Shown here: positions 11,140-26,100 of the stretch, piece by piece | Layout: each line of letters starts with the position of its first letter | Numbering within the stretch: position 1 is the stretch's first letter | Origin: Agelaius tricolor | Taxonomy: Eukaryota > Chordata > Aves > Passeriformes > Icteridae | Length of the DNA stretch: 64,000 nucleotides | Assembly (NCBI GenBank): GCA_023055355.1 | Contig: JALJCS010000001.1 | Span: 69,729,381 to 69,793,380, forward strand | Reading direction: 5' to 3' | The notes under the pieces: model-generated | What the model was told of the DNA's origin: nothing | Database searches by the model: none | The model's input: only the letters and a program-made list of their open reading frames with translations | Made by a program: the position numbers and the translations under genes

Positions 11140-14100
11140 GTACGGGGGTGCCCCTGGCTGTCACAGCCGCACATCCCGTGCGGGGAGTGATGCTGCCCGC
11201 GCTGGCCGGGTGTCACAGCTGCCCAAGGGACAAGCAGCGCCGTGTGTCCGTGCGCTCCCGGCATCGCGCAGCCTGCGGGGCGCTCGCTCGGACACAGCGA
11301 CACAGGCGCGGGGACTGTCACAGGCACGCAGAGAGTGACACACGGCACCGCGCTGTGTGAACTCACGCGGACCTGACAGGCGCTGCTGCTTGTATGTGCA
11401 GCACTCGCCACCCCACCATGCACTTTTCCACCCAGACGCGGCGCTCCACGCGTGTGCCCACTCGCGCCGTGCAGCGCATCCATCCCCGTGTGTGCCGCAC
11501 TCGCACAGCAGCGATCCCACACATCCCACATGGCCTCGCAGAGCCGCCGGCACCACGTGCGTGCAGCCGCCCAGTCAGGGCCGTGCACTCTTAGACACTT
11601 AAAACTCACACATTTCTGAGCACACACACACAGACACACAGACACACACGCAGACACACACACACGCAGCTTCCAGGGTGTGGAACAGCCTGCGCACTTC
11701 AGGGGTGACAGAAGGGCAAAGCAGTGTGCAGGGGAGCACTGTGTGACACTCAGGCTGTGTCTGCTTAGGGCCACAGGGTTGTTGAGTGCAGGAGATGATG
11801 TGTTTTTTATTGAGGCTGGGTTTGTTGTCCGTGTTACAGGCAATGGGAGTATGTGCATATATCCTTATCAGCAAGGGTTTACCTGTGTGGTAAATGATGT
11901 GTGCCTGGTGGCGAGTTTCCTTTGATGTGCCTTGTGGCTCTGGGGTGTGTCTGTGTGTACAGAGGCCTGGGTTTGTTGGATGGATACACAGACATGGCAT
12001 GTCTGTGTCTGTTTATGCTTCTGTAGCTCTGGATGCAAGGCTGGCATCTGGGACTGCTTATAGCAGTAAGGGTAATGGAGAAGAAATGACTTAAAATTAA
12101 GTTTGAGAGGATATGAATATTAAGACTAATGGGTGCACATCCTCACAGTGAGCTCTCTCCTGCACGTCCGTGCTGTGCTGATCATTGTGGGGTTTGCAGG
12201 CACACGCTCCTCGGAGCAGATGGCTGGAATAGACCCACGTGTCACAATTTGGCCACAAGCTCAAGCTGTTGAAGTGCAGTGTTGTGCTTTCTAACTCGGT
12301 GACCAGTGAGCCAGCCTAACCCACAGTGCTGGTCTTCTCTCAGGGGCAGGCAGGAGCAGCATTTTGGACAAAGCCTGGGAGCTCCTTGTAATGGTTGAAG
12401 TGCCTGAACTGCAGCAGGAGAGGCTCTTAATATCATGTGCAAGCAGTAGTGGTGGGTATCAATAGCCTCTTCAGATGGTTAGGATGGAAAGACTTTTTCT
12501 TGCTTAAGTGGCACCTGGGCTTAAATTAGATAGTTGACTAGGCTGTGATTTACAGGCATGTGTATCTGAACAAATCTCATTTGTTATCAATGCTGGGTCA
12601 GCAACAAAAATGCCTTGTTCTGTGTGAACTAGGAGAGAAATCCTAGCAATCAGTTGATTTTGCTGCTGTTGTTTCTCTATTTTGTGCTCTTTGTGGAAAG
12701 CAGGCACTTGATGCTGAATACTGAAATAACACAAAAGTAGTTATTTTTAATTATGGGAGTAGTTTTCCTACTTGAGAACATTTATCAATACTTTGGATAA
12801 AGTTTTCAAAACTACTCCTTGCAATTAAAAGTAGACCAATTCTACAGCAATAACCTAGGGACCAGATTATTTGAGGTGCAGTTCAATAAGAGCTGCTTTA
12901 AGTTTAGGAGCTTTGAGATGAAATGCAGGCTACCAAAATTTGCATAGTCCTGTTAGATTTATGGCTGTTTGAGATTTCAAAGGCCACACCAGTGGTATAG
13001 TATAACAGTAGGTATAGTAGCAGCTTATGGTGGGTGGAGCTATTTAAAAATATTGTAAAAACTTTTTAAAATCCCTTGATAGTGCTAGATGAATGATCCT
13101 ATTTCATATGAAAAAGTTGTTCATAACTGTAACCATAGAGTTAGTTCTGCTCAGTTTGCAGCATGCTGGCACTAAGAGATAATCAGTGGTTCATTTCTTC
13201 AGTTCAAGCAATTCCCATAAGGCCCATATAACCTATGCACTATATATAGATTCTATAGATTTGACACAGTCAGATTCTGAGCAATCCAAGCATGACTGTT
13301 AGTATTTTGAGACTGTTTTGATTTTCTTAAAATCTGACAGATGCAGTAGAGAATGAGCAGCTGTTCAGACATATATAAATACAGAGATAAAATGCATGCA
13401 TTTTATATATATGTGATATATAATATATATCTATATAAAAGTTATTAATATACAGATAATATATAAGTTATTAGTATAAAGATTATATATATACACCTTT
13501 CCCATTGATTAAGTTTGTGAATTTTACAGAATTAACATTCACATGGATGCTGACAATATTTTGCTTTCTGTTTGGGCTCAGTTTCACAAGCCTCAGTGAT
13601 GCCGTTGTTCTTAATAGGGTCTTGTGACATGCATGAACAACCATAAAAATGTAAAGTAGCCTATGCCATTAAAGGAAGACTTTAAGCCTCTGTTTGAATT
13701 TGGGCATGGGCAGCATCTGTGGCCTATAAATTCAAGAAGATTGTTTCAAACATTGTTCTTGAGTCTGTGGAGCATGAGATCACTGGTCACTATCGCAGAG
13801 ATTGGGTGACAGACAAATAGTGCTTGCCTGACTCAGATGGCCTCATCACTGAAGGGTTGCCAAGCCTTAAAGAGTTGCCACTAAAGGGTTGCCAAGCCTC
13901 CCAATGCACCTGCAGTGAGCTGCACCCTTCTCCCATGCAGCAGATCCTGCCAGACTGCACCTATGGGGTCTCCCTCTCAGCCCCTCTCTGCCCACCCACT
14001 CCAGGTCCAAAAACCCTCTCAGGGGCCCATCAGGTCAAGTCAGGTGCAGTCAGACACTGGCTGTCCCTGGCAGGCCCCGTGCTGGGGAAGGGGAGACACG

Positions 14101-17100
14101 ACCCGTGGGCATAAGGTTGGCAGCATGGTGGGTAGGTGAGCATTAGGAGATGGCTCACACTGCCTGCATGGCTGATTCCCGGGTAAACTAAAGGACTTTT
14201 AATAACTTCAGTGACTTTAATCTAGCAGCAGGACACAAAACATAGATGTGTGCTTGCTGGTGAGAAACAGGCCGCGTGTTCTGCTGCTCTCATGTGCACC
14301 ATGGCAGTGTGCTGAGTGGAGACATGATCTAATCAGGAATGACTGTCTAGAGGGAGCTCAGGGAGGTGCCCTTCTGGGAAGTGTGGATGAGTGTAAGGAT
14401 TTGATTTCCCAGCTGGAACGTCTGGTAGCTCTGAGATGCAGCTCACACAGTATGCAGCGTTTTCCTTGTGATTAACAGTTTTCAAATCTTGGCTTATACT
14501 TTAGCTAAAAGCAGGTGGTGAAAATTGTTAGAGAGAGAGAGGAAGGTTGGGTGTCACTGACACTATTTCCAGAGTTTGTAATGAAGTATTTTCAGAATCT
14601 TTTAAAAGATTGCCTTTTCTTCTGAAATATTCTGTCTTTTACAAAGTTGAGTACATCACCTAGATTTTCAGGTGTTGGTTTTATAAAGAATACATTTTAC
14701 TAGCAGCTAGACCATCTAATAAATTAAAAATTACTGCTATTTATCACTACTGAGATATTTATGTATTTATTCAGCTTTTGACATCTTTACATTGTTGTCT
14801 TCTATGCCCTTTTTGCCTGGTCAGTGAAGTTCCTACTGTTTGGACTGTAGAGGCAAGCAAACCAAAGATTAACAATGGCTATTGTAGGAGGAGGGACAGT
14901 CTGCTTGTTTGGATAGAACTGTCACCTGTTCCAGCCAAACATGGGATTTAGTAGACATTAATACACTTGCCAACAGTTTTGACATCTCTTTATTACCTTG
15001 GAACTTTTCTAGTGTTTATAAAGGTATGAGAGAGTCTGCTTAGCTAAAAAACTTGCTTGACTTTTGTAGAAATTCTTTGTAGTGGACTTCTGACTGCTGC
15101 TCAGTGCCCTGGTAGCAATATTTGAGTGGCCTGTGCTAACAACTGTTTCTCCTCTCCCTACTTTGCAGAGCTTTGGTTCACTTCTAAAGCTCTACACCAA
15201 ACAGTCTGTCTTCTTTTCACATCCTGGAACTTTTCCAGGCTCCTCTTTTCATGCTCTTGCCCTTATCCTCTCTCTTGTTCCACAGCTCACAGCTCTTGTG
15301 ATCAGATTACATCTGCAAATTGTGCTGTGTACATTTTACTTCCAGAAAGTCATGGTTTGTATTCCAATTAACAAGGAGTCCCAAGTGTCTCAAAGATTAT
15401 GCTCACTGCTTCTTTTCACAAAAAGAAAGAAAGAGACTTTCAAGCAATGATTTTTCACACTCACCTGTTTTACAGATACTTTGAAAGGTTCTTTCCCAGA
15501 AAAATACATTTTTCAAGTGGAGAAGGGTGCTTGTTAGATATGGAAAGAAATTGGTTTTCCTTTTTCAAGTTAGTATGGAGAAGCAGGCCATTGTACTCAT
15601 ATTCAGCATTTGAACAGTCAAGTTTAGTTTAAAAAGTGGAAACCTTACAAGATTTTTCTCAAATACTAATACCTTTAGTACTTAGTACATTCTACACAAA
15701 ATTAATATTTTCAAACAATATAATGTGAATTTCTGCTGAACCTTTGAGTAGTTTGCTGAAGATGAACAAAGTGCCATGGTTTGGAGATTGTTTAAAAAAA
15801 AATCCTTTTTCCCCCATATGCTACCTTATACAGTGGAAAAGTTTATTGCAACATATCTGTCATTCAGTTTTCAAAATGTACCAGTGGACAGCTGTCAGAC
15901 AGAGGAATCTCATATCTAAGTCCTCCTTTGGCTCCCAGTCAGGGGTGGTGTTTGACAGAAATGTTTGATAAGCATTCTTACAACCATGCTATATTCTAAC
16001 ATCTGAGTCAGCCGGCGCTCGTTTCAGATGTTCGTAGGATGAAACAGGGGGGCTTGAGCATTTCTTTTTTTCCCCTTTTTTCTGTGTGTGTGTGGGGATA
16101 TTTTGCAAATAGTGCTTAACCTTGTTGGTTGAAGGGCGTGGTAATAGCTTTGGAGAACCGAGACAGCCCATGTGTTTTCAGAGAGCAAACTCCAGCAGCC
16201 CAAACAAAGGCCTTATTATCTATGCCTGACTAGGCAAAAGTGGAAATAGTCTCAAGACTCAGAACCGAAGCTGGATACTGGCAAGTGCTCTAGGATAATG
16301 GTGGCAATCTACCAGCAGCATGGTCTGCAGGAGGTTCTAATATAGCATTTGCTGGGATCCCGGTCATACTGGGGACAGTCTAAAGCAAGATCTGCATAGA
16401 CAAAGGTGTTCTGCCACAGAACATCCTCACCCTGGAGGTGCTTGCCTGTTTCTGGCTTGAAAAAGTAGATTATAATAAGAGAAGCAGATTAAAAAGTAGA
16501 TTGCCGTAATAGAAAGATGACTAAATAAAAAGTGGGATGAAATTGCACCTGTACTATCCATTTCTTCTCTAAGGCTAGAACCGGCAGTGCGAGCAACGCT
16601 GGAACCCAAAGCTGGTAAATCAATTATCATTTGTAAACCAGACGGCTGAGATTCACCTCTGAAATGTTGCCAACACCCCAGGGTGGCTTCTTAACCAAGT
16701 TGTAACACAGTCACAGTTATGGCAGCATAAGGCACTTATCACACATGTCAAGGAGCTGATGATCAACTCTTTAATCCTGAAATATTATGGTGTGAATGAA
16801 TATGAAATACGTAGGGCACTGGACAGTGTGTTCCCTGTAATACAATGCCGAGGACAGGGATACCATTCTTATAAAAGCTGTGTCAGTAATTTTCTTATAA
16901 TAGTAAAGATTTTCAGCAATACTCAGATATCTCTAAGGTGGAAGGAAATTTTTATTAAAGGCCTTACTCATGGAAAGTTTGAATTTATTGCAGGAAGCAA
17001 AGTCATGCAAGCAGAAAACACCTTTAAATTTAGGGAATTTTTGGAAGGCCCCAGTAGCCTTTAGCACATTTTGTGACAATTTCTGTGCCATATTTTGCTA

Positions 17101-20100
17101 TACACAACAAGGACGGTATTGAGATACATACACTGCTGATGTTTTATTTAAGATAACTTGAGGCACAAAACTCGAGCAGCTGAACAAGAACATGAGATCC
17201 TCCACTTTTCCGAAATATGGAAAAAAAAAATTAGCAAGCCAGAGGAGATACCAGCTGAGGTAGCTATATCTTGGTTACAATTGCAAGACTGGAAAAAGTG
17301 TGATGAAAAATTGTAGAAGACAGAGATTTACAAGTCCTAATAATGATAGTTTGGCCATCAGTGTACCATATTAAGGTACACATTAGCAGATTAGCTAATC
17401 TATAGTAATATAGTACCACATTAAGGTACAGATTAGCAGATTAGCTCATGCAGAGCAGATGTTCTTTGAAAATCACATGTGGTGAAAATATGATTTGAGG
17501 AATCTAGAAACACCATCCACTGGATCATGTACCGAGCCCTTTCCTCAAGAAAATGTTTTGATCAAGAGGTGAAGATGGGTTTCCTCTCCCTCTTATCTGG
17601 AGGCATTGCCATTAGGTAGCTGCATCAGAGATGCAGCTGCAGCAGTGGTGCTGAGGCAAGAATACAGGACAAGCCATGAAGGATAGATGGAAAAGGCCAA
17701 TAAGGCAGCAAAAAGTAGAAAATAAGTACTGAAAAGGTGCTTCAAAGAACTGGGAATAATTTGCTGCTCTATAAAGAGCAGTCAGCACCAGACTTCGGAT
17801 GGAGTTCAGTGCTATTTAAATGTTATATCCATGATGGCCTGAACTTTTCCAGCTGTATTGTGACTTCATTCTCCTCTCTAAGTTGTGAAAGAGATATGGA
17901 AGCATCTAAGTTCCTACCTGATACACCTGTAAAAGTCTGTTCTAGCTGTGTGGGGAATCAGCTGCCCAAATAAGAGCACTGGAGAGCTCACCTCAGCATC
18001 TTTACAGGCCTGTAGTGCAAACTTCAGACACCTGCTAAATCACCTTGTCCAGAGGGAGAATTGGACTGTTAAGAGCATTACCCATCTGTCTTGTTTTCAC
18101 TACGTGGTTTAGGACCAGGTAAATCCTGGTTTGTGTGTGGTTCCTCACCAAGTGGAAAAGGGATCTAGAGAAACAGATCCCTTTGGATCCCTATGGATTG
18201 CATACTTATATACATTATATTGCATCTAAGTGAACTGTAAGCATGGTAACATTATACGCATGATATCTCATTTCATTTAAACAATCTATATTCAGGTATC
18301 ATATTCCAGAACAAATTGTTGTTTGATCTTTTTTCCTGTGTCTTTAGAACTGGTGTATGTCAGCAGAGCTGGGAATACCATAAGGTATTCCCTTATAACA
18401 GCTCCACCTTTCTGAGAGAGATAATGCATGTTAGTTCCAGGTTCAGAGAAACTGGAACCTCATCCCATTTACACCTGTATTTCAGGCTCCTCAAAGGACT
18501 GGCATCCTTTGTAGATCAGTGTAGCCAACCTTGGTTCTGTCTCACTCATTGAGAATAGAGGGAGCAGTTGGTAGAAAAGTACATTTAGGTAGAAGAACCC
18601 TGGTAGGTCTGAGCAGAATTCGGCTTCTTTATTTTTGTGGAGAATGGGACCTCTAAAATGCTTGTAAATATTAATGTGCAGTTAGGATATAGGATTATTC
18701 CAGACCATTCCCTTGGATGAGATACCACAAGGGAAAGACTCAAGGAAAGAACCTGACAGTACTGTGGAAGTAAATAATGGGTTGTGCATTTGCAGTGAAG
18801 AGGAACAGTTTGGAGGGAAGATGAGCCACGAACCTGCAAAAGAAGCTGAAAATCCTCTTGCTATCCATAGCCATCTTTTCTGTGGCTTTAGAAATAACTT
18901 CCCATGCCTTGGGGAAGATGTGCTGTCAGGGCTTCTAACCTGAGCCCTCCCAAGAGCTCCTGAAGGACTGGTGGGTCATCAGTGTGGACTCCTGAAGAGA
19001 GAGGAAGAAAGGACATACTTTTTACTCCTCTTCCATGTCCTAACTGGGTTTTAGCAAAGCCTGCAGAAGACTTTGTTAAAGATTCAAGTTACTCTTTTAC
19101 AGAGAGGGAGCAGAGCTGTCGGTGTGGAGGCTGTTTTATTTCTCATGTAGTACATAGCCACTAAACATGGGTGTACTTAATTCCAGAAACTAAAGCATGC
19201 TTGACAGAAGAAAATCATTTGACCATACCAGACTCTGCATTAAATTGAATCTCTTTCTTCAAGCTATAGAGATATAGAATTGAAAAGGTAGGATTCCATA
19301 TAAGCAGGATTGCAACTGGCAGTATTCTCTTCAACGGGAAAGAATCTGTGATTGACACTGAAATGCATTGATTTACATGTTGACTTTGTCCCAAATTTTA
19401 GAAGACAGAGTTATCTGACAATTAATTCCCTTAATGTAATGTCTTGTTAAGTGATTTTTTTTAAAATTAAATATTCAAAAAAGCTAATAAAGCAAAGGTA
19501 TCTACTTCAGCTTTTGGGTTTTGCTTTTGATGAAGAGTCACTATGGTGAATGTCAGAATTAACAATGAACATTGTAAGAGTTGCAAATGGAGCCAGGGAG
19601 AGTAAAATGACACATTATCTAGTATAAACTGCTTTATGTAGCCCATAGAAATAGACTAAATTACCTTAACCACATTCAAGGCTGTGAAAGTAATGCTATG
19701 GATAAAATCACTGCTTATATTAAGGAGGATTTACAGAATAGAGCAACCCAAAATTCCATGACATTCCTCCCAAGTATTTACAGAAATGATTTAAGCATAC
19801 TTTGATCCATGGAGATAATATTCCATATTATTTCTAACTGAAAACTCAGAAGATACTTGTAGGTACAGGAACAGCTACAAACATTCCCTAGGAAAGTGAT
19901 GTCCACTGTTCTTAAATTAATTACACAGACTCCTCACTTGTTTTGCATTTTTCCATGAGAACTTTCAAAAACCTGTAAGAATGAGTAACTTTACAATCAT
20001 TTTCTAGGTAGGAAGGAATTAAATTTCAAATGTAGAAATTTAAAACCTTGGGAAATATGCTTAACAATGTGTGGGAGGATGTGAAGAGAATTTATGTAGG

Positions 20101-23100
20101 ATTGTTACTGAAAATGAACTGTCTATATCCAAATCTTCTTAGATGTGGATTATAAATAGGAAACAACACCAAAAAAAGAGTTCTTTAAAGGCATAATATA
20201 ACTATGAGAACTGTAAGGCTTAATTACTTTGTGAATTAATCTTTAAAAAATAGATTGCTCATTGCTTCAGTATAGGCATTTTTCACCACTCTGAAGCAGA
20301 TATTCAATTAATGTGTTTATACTGTCAGCTGCAACAGATGCAAGGTTTTGCAGAAGAAATATATAAATAGAATAACAGAGGTGTAAGAATGTTATTAACA
20401 TGACAACCAGTTAGTTTTATTTCAGGATTATAGACAGAAAAAAAGGGCAAAATAAATATAAGCTAGTTTGAGCAAAGTTAGTCCATTGTGTCAGCAATGT
20501 AACCAGCAGAAAACATCCTATTTCCTAAATGGGAAAGGAAGGATGAAATATAACTGTCTATACATTAAGTATGCCTATGTCTATAGTTAGGTAGAACCTC
20601 AATAAAAACACTGAAATTCTATTAGACACTTTACAGAAAAGATTTGCTTACATAAACTGATGGAAGTGGTACAGTGTGGAAGGGAATTAAATACCTAATT
20701 TGGATTTGTCCACGAAGCAGAGGCTGACCAAAAGAAAACAGTGTTACCAGACAAACTGGAATTGAGCTTTCCCTGTGACAGTAATGCTAGTGATACATCA
20801 TGAAGAGTACATGCTCATTTTCTAAATGGTAGATGTTTATAGAAATGCCATTCCTGGAACAGAAACTTCCAAGTATAGAGCCTGAAGTGTTACTACTGTT
20901 CAAGTGTAACCACTCTGCTGTGTGTAACACTAGTCCAAATTATTCCAAACCAAAGCTAAATCACTTACAAACTGCATGGTCATGCTCTTTCTTGATTAAA
21001 TTACCTGGTATATGTATAGCAGAAAGGGCAAGTGGGTAGCTAGAATAAAAAAAAAAAACCTGACTCTGGTGTTGGAATTGCTGTTGCTCCCAGTGATGTG
21101 CTCCCCCTTAATCAGAGGTTGCTTTCCCAGGAAAGTCAAATGGAATGTTTATGTGTACCTTGGTTGCTTGAGTGCAAATCCAGGGCCTCTGTGTCTTTCC
21201 CAGTTTCCCTGCCATTTGCATGAGAAGGTTGGGCATTGGGGTGGAGTGGCTGAGCCATGGTCACACCATCCTCCTGCCTGGCTGTCCCCTGGGGCAGCCA
21301 CCCTTGGCAGGGGGGCAGCAAGAAACCCCGGGCACCTTTAGCAGCAGCTCCCTTTTGGCTGTGTGTGGCTGTCCAGAGGTGAAAGCTCTGCCACCCAGCT
21401 GCTGAAACCCAGCAATATTTACTGGTTTGTCACGGGTGCTGACAGGAACCTCATGCACCTGATTTAAATAGTCAAAAAGGAAGAACTGCAGAACTGTTCG
21501 ATGAAGTTTCAAAATATATATATATATTTAAGTATGGCTCTTAATTCTCTAGCACTGTTCCTTTATTTCCATGCTGATGTGACTGCCTTCATCTGAGCTG
21601 TCATACCAAATGCAGAGTAATGAGCAGCCAATGTATTTTTCTTCTTGACTCTGGTGAACAAATGCTGGACTTGTCTTAATCAAAGGCAAATGTGCATAAG
21701 TTTAATGGGATAGAAGTGAATTCTTCAGAGAATCAGTTTTAAGTATAAGAATGATTTGGTGTCTGATGTTTGGTGACTGCACATCGATGCACACATTGTT
21801 GTCAGTAGTTATAATATTTCATTCCTGAGATTTTCCTGATCTCCACAGTTTCCTTTATTCCTGTTTCATCTGTGCTGTTCATAGGTTTAAACTGGACATC
21901 CAACACAGCATCTTCTGTCTCTGAAAACAAATTTTGGCAATAACCATGTGGGCTGAGACTCTCAGCATAGTTCAAACTGATCTTAGGAGGGAAGGAAGTT
22001 TATTCTTGACACCATAAGTCAAATCAGGCTGTGCATGTTGTATATTTAAGGCTGTCTCCAAATTTGTATCTCTGCACCATGGCAAAAATACACTTGAGTC
22101 ACATTCAGTTCCTTTCCTCTCAAAAGATAAATGTGGAAGTGCATCATCACTTTTTGGTTTAGAGTGGAAAGAATGCTGAATGGCTTTTCTCACATGAAAA
22201 AAAAAAAAAAACAAACCAAAAACCAATCAACCCAGGATGGAATACAGAGGTTAAAGTGGTTACTGAACACAAATTCTTTCAGAAATAGTAAATATCTGGA
22301 CATTTCATTCCACTGAATCCATCCTGTTGAATGTACACTGCACAACAAAAACATACTGTGTTTTCTGACTTAAGCAACTTACAAATGAGGTTGTTGACAA
22401 GACAAGCAGTAAAAATAGTTCTTGTAAAGCCAGTGGAATAGTACAAATACTTTGCTAATCTCAGAACAGTTTTGTGAGTCTATTCTAAACCAAAATTATT
22501 TAAAATGTTTATATTAGATTTTGATGAGTATCAGGGTAATTCCCCCTCTTCTGTTTTTGATTGAGAGACAAGAAAATCAGAATCATATTTTATTTAACAT
22601 AAAATTAGTGTCCAACAGCAAGTCTTGTCCCTGCTATACACTGCAATAACTGACAATGCTAAAAGTACTCTGAGGCTGGGGATTTATTCTCTAACATATA
22701 CATGGCAGTGTGCAATTCAAGTATTTTTTGTGTGCAAGATGGACAACCTTCCAAATAGATTGGTGTGGATAGTTTACATGGATGTAATATAAATTAGAGT
22801 GGACAACTAGTCTAGCTTATTGGTTTTGTGTTCCATTTTTAAAAATTTAGTATCTATTTTGACTTTTTTATTCAAGTCAAATCAGTTTGCCAGGCAAAGT
22901 TCACAGATGGTCTACAAAAGAAATACCACCACAGCTGAGGCTAGAGTGCACTGTGTCTCAAGGGGGGAATAAACAGTGGCAAAAGAGAAGGGAGAAAATA
23001 TCTTGCATTGACAGTGCCACAGAGATGTTGTGCCGTGAGACTACAGCCAGAGCAACAGTGGTCTGAGATCTAGTTCATTGTCTTTATGGAACAGTATTTC

Positions 23101-26100
23101 TCATATTCAGGTACTGACATGATATTACCAGTTGTTTTTCTTCCTGATCTTTGAACTTGTGCAGAGGAAATAGAAAATGCAAAAATCTTTTTTTACTATA
23201 AGCTGCAAAGTGAAAAAAAAAAATTACTGTGGAGAAATATCACAAATATTTTAAGAGGGACTGGAACGTTTTCATGTTGTGTCTTGCTTTTGTGAAGACA
23301 ATTTTAGGCTCATTTGACTTCTGGCATTCATTAAGGATCTCTATACTGGAGCAGTAGCCTATAAAGTCTTCTTGACTTCTATATTTGACACTCCTGGCAA
23401 GAGTGACAAAATGTACTTGCCAAATAATAATCTCCCATGGCAAGTCACTGAAGAGATGGAAAAACACTGAGAGAAATTATCATACCTTTTAGGACAGTCA
23501 TCATGTTCACAGAACTTTTTTTTAAATGGCAAAAAGTAGGGTTTTAAAAAGGAAAACATATATCTGTAAAATAGGTTAGACTATTTGCAACAATATATGT
23601 TCTATAATCTGTAGTGTGTATGTGAAGATGATTGGTACTAAAATCCTATTGCCAAAATCTGCCCTTTTTGAGATCAGTCCTGGAAAATAAATCACAGAAT
23701 TTGCTTTTTTTTGGTGAATTTCAATAGTGTTTTTTGCTCCTGCAATGGTATTTTCTTACCATTTCCATGCACAAACAACAGTATTTCTTTACTCAGGGAA
23801 ATTTAACTTCAAACATTGAGTTTGGTGTGGTTAATAAAGGGATTACAGTATATATTATAGTATATATATAGCATATAGTATATATTATATATAGTATATA
23901 GTACATATCCTATATATAGTGTATACATTATAGTGTATATATTATATACACTATATATATATAGTATATACTATATCTTATAGTGTATATATAGTATATA
24001 TATGTGGTTAATACAGGGATTATAGTATATATATATTATATATATAGTAGCTATACTATATATACGGTATATAGTATATGTCTGCAGCAGAGAGCTTTAA
24101 GCTCAGTATTAAAGGACTTTCTTATCAGTTTGGTGTTCTTAAATTAAGAATGGGGTAAAAAGTTAATGATTTACAGTGGGGATCAAGGGCAGCCTAGACT
24201 TTACCCTGTGCCTCAGGGCCAGAGCAGTGCATGACCTGTGGATGTTGTGCTGTGACCTCCCAGCCCCGCACAGCGCCCGGGAGCTGCTCCGGGCTCCCGC
24301 AAGGGCCGGGGGCTGCTGGGCCATGGCATGAGCGTGGCCAGGGACCTGTCCCAGGGCTCTGACACTGGGCAGGACATCCTCATGCCACAGCACAGGGTCT
24401 GGGATGCAGCTCATGGACCAGGGGTTCAAAGGGAGGCATCCCAGGTGGCAACAGAGGAGGCAGCAGCTCTGTGCTCCTCCTCGCTCAGCACCCTCTGCCG
24501 CCCCCATCTCTGTTCCTCTGTCTGCACTGAGGCTGGACCTGTGCCCTTGTCCCTTTTCAGTCTCCAGCTGTTCTGGAAAGCAAAATTCCATTAACCTGTA
24601 GTACTCTCCCATCTCCTTCCATCCCTACATACTTATCTTCCTACATCCCTACACATCGACCTCCCTACACACTTTTCATTCTTTCCCTATGTTGTCCCTA
24701 ATGGTTGGATTCATTCCTCTTTGGGAACTATACAGGTTAAGGAATTTCCTGACATTTACACCACTGGTCTTTCTGGAAGAAGAGCTCTTCCTACCCACAG
24801 GAGATTGGCAGAAGCTTGTAAGGTTGGGCTTTTCAATCTAGGACCAGTGGGAATGCTGTTAGAACACTGCTGTAGTCAGCAGTGGGTTTCCTTCAGCAAA
24901 ACAGGACTTTCAGGGTAGTTTTTCTGTGTTTTGTATGTACAAAAATATGCACATACAGACTATATACAGACAGAGGCTTAGCCAGCCCAGTGTGGAATTT
25001 TACTGGAGAGAGCAGTAAATAGTTTTTGCAGGCAGGGAAGCAGCCTGTTAGTGTGGTGCAGAGTGCCTTCAGACCCTGGTGCTTCCAAATGCTTTTCTAA
25101 CTTTAAATCAGGCCTTATTCCTCCCTATCTCAGCTCCCCCTGCCTGCTCCTTGGCTCTTTCATTGAGCAGGTAGTAGTTAAAAACTGCAGTGCAATCCCG
25201 CCTGCAAAGTTCTGATCAACATGGTAATTTTGCTGTAAAAACCCATTTTTCCATTCTTAAATGAAGTCATATTCAGCATAAATGTCAGCATAAATATTCA
25301 GCATTATGTCTGTTAATGTATATCTGGTATTCTGACTTCTTTTGTTTGCATTGATGCTGCAAATTAGGTAAGAAAAATAATGGTGCTGCAAAGTGGATTT
25401 CTTTGTTGAAACTGAGTAAGATTTTCATAACATTGGAAATGGAAGGATGTTTTTCACAAGAATAAGCTATATCTAATTGTAAGTTAAACCCTTGAAAGAT
25501 GGGTGAAATATTGTATGACAGGTATTTCTTTAAAATGAATCCTTTATTGCTTTTTACAGAGTTGGAAAGAAAGAAGGGGCACAAAAAAGAGGAAAGAGTT
25601 CAGACTGTAGTTTGTATGGTTGTCAGCAGTAACAGGAGGAGGAGGAGGAGAAATGAGAATTCTGTACAATGAAGTGATAAAAGAAAAGGAAGATTTATTC
25701 AAGTTGTACCAGGGTGTTTTATAAGCTAATAATAGTCTTATATTTGAAAAGGGGACATAGATATTAGATTTAATGAGAAACTTTCCTGCTGAAAGATTTG
25801 ACAGTGGAGCAGTCTGTCAAAATGGTCATTGAAGTATGATCACAAGAAATGTTCAGGAAGAGATAAGATAAAACTCTGAAGTGAGTAGTGAGAGCAGAGA
25901 TTAACTAGACCTGCTCATAGCCCTAGTGATACTGTCGGGCTTTGAATTTGTAAAAATGTGTGTAGTGGATGGTTTCATGCCATCTTCTCAGACTCTATCC
26001 TTAAAAGTTGTTATCTCCCTTAAGCCTCTCCAACAAAAAAATGGCATAAATATATTTTTCCTACTCACTCTTATTGAGATGAAGATAAATGATGATCCTG

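Larger units (their letters stand above)
10745..11590 (+). promoter_or_regulatory. SLC22A16: CpG island and presumed SLC22A16 promoter
   Basis: The sequence switches abruptly from AT-rich to very GC- and CpG-rich at about 10745 and back by about 11590. The island covers the first coding exon (11090-11139), as expected for a CpG-island promoter. The densest part, 10830-11090, lies directly upstream of the ATG and holds GC-box-like GGGCGG motifs and a GGGAC repeat. No TATA box is evident. The transcription start cannot be fixed by eye but should fall in this GC-rich stretch. Confidence 0.8.

Noticed and set aside
11097..11858. 253-codon minus-strand open frame antisense to SLC22A16 exon 1
   Set aside because: It reads through the CpG island and the antisense CA repeat, giving a Cys/Val-rich low-complexity stretch. 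No recognisable protein.
22971..22976. AATAAA in intron 1 as a gene end
   Set aside because: It lies mid-intron of SLC22A16 with no exon upstream needing a 3' end; isolated hexamers are common in AT-rich DNA.
24163..24612. 149-codon minus-strand open frame as a gene
   Set aside because: It arises where a GC-rich patch lowers stop frequency. No known domain; kept only as a low-interest finding.
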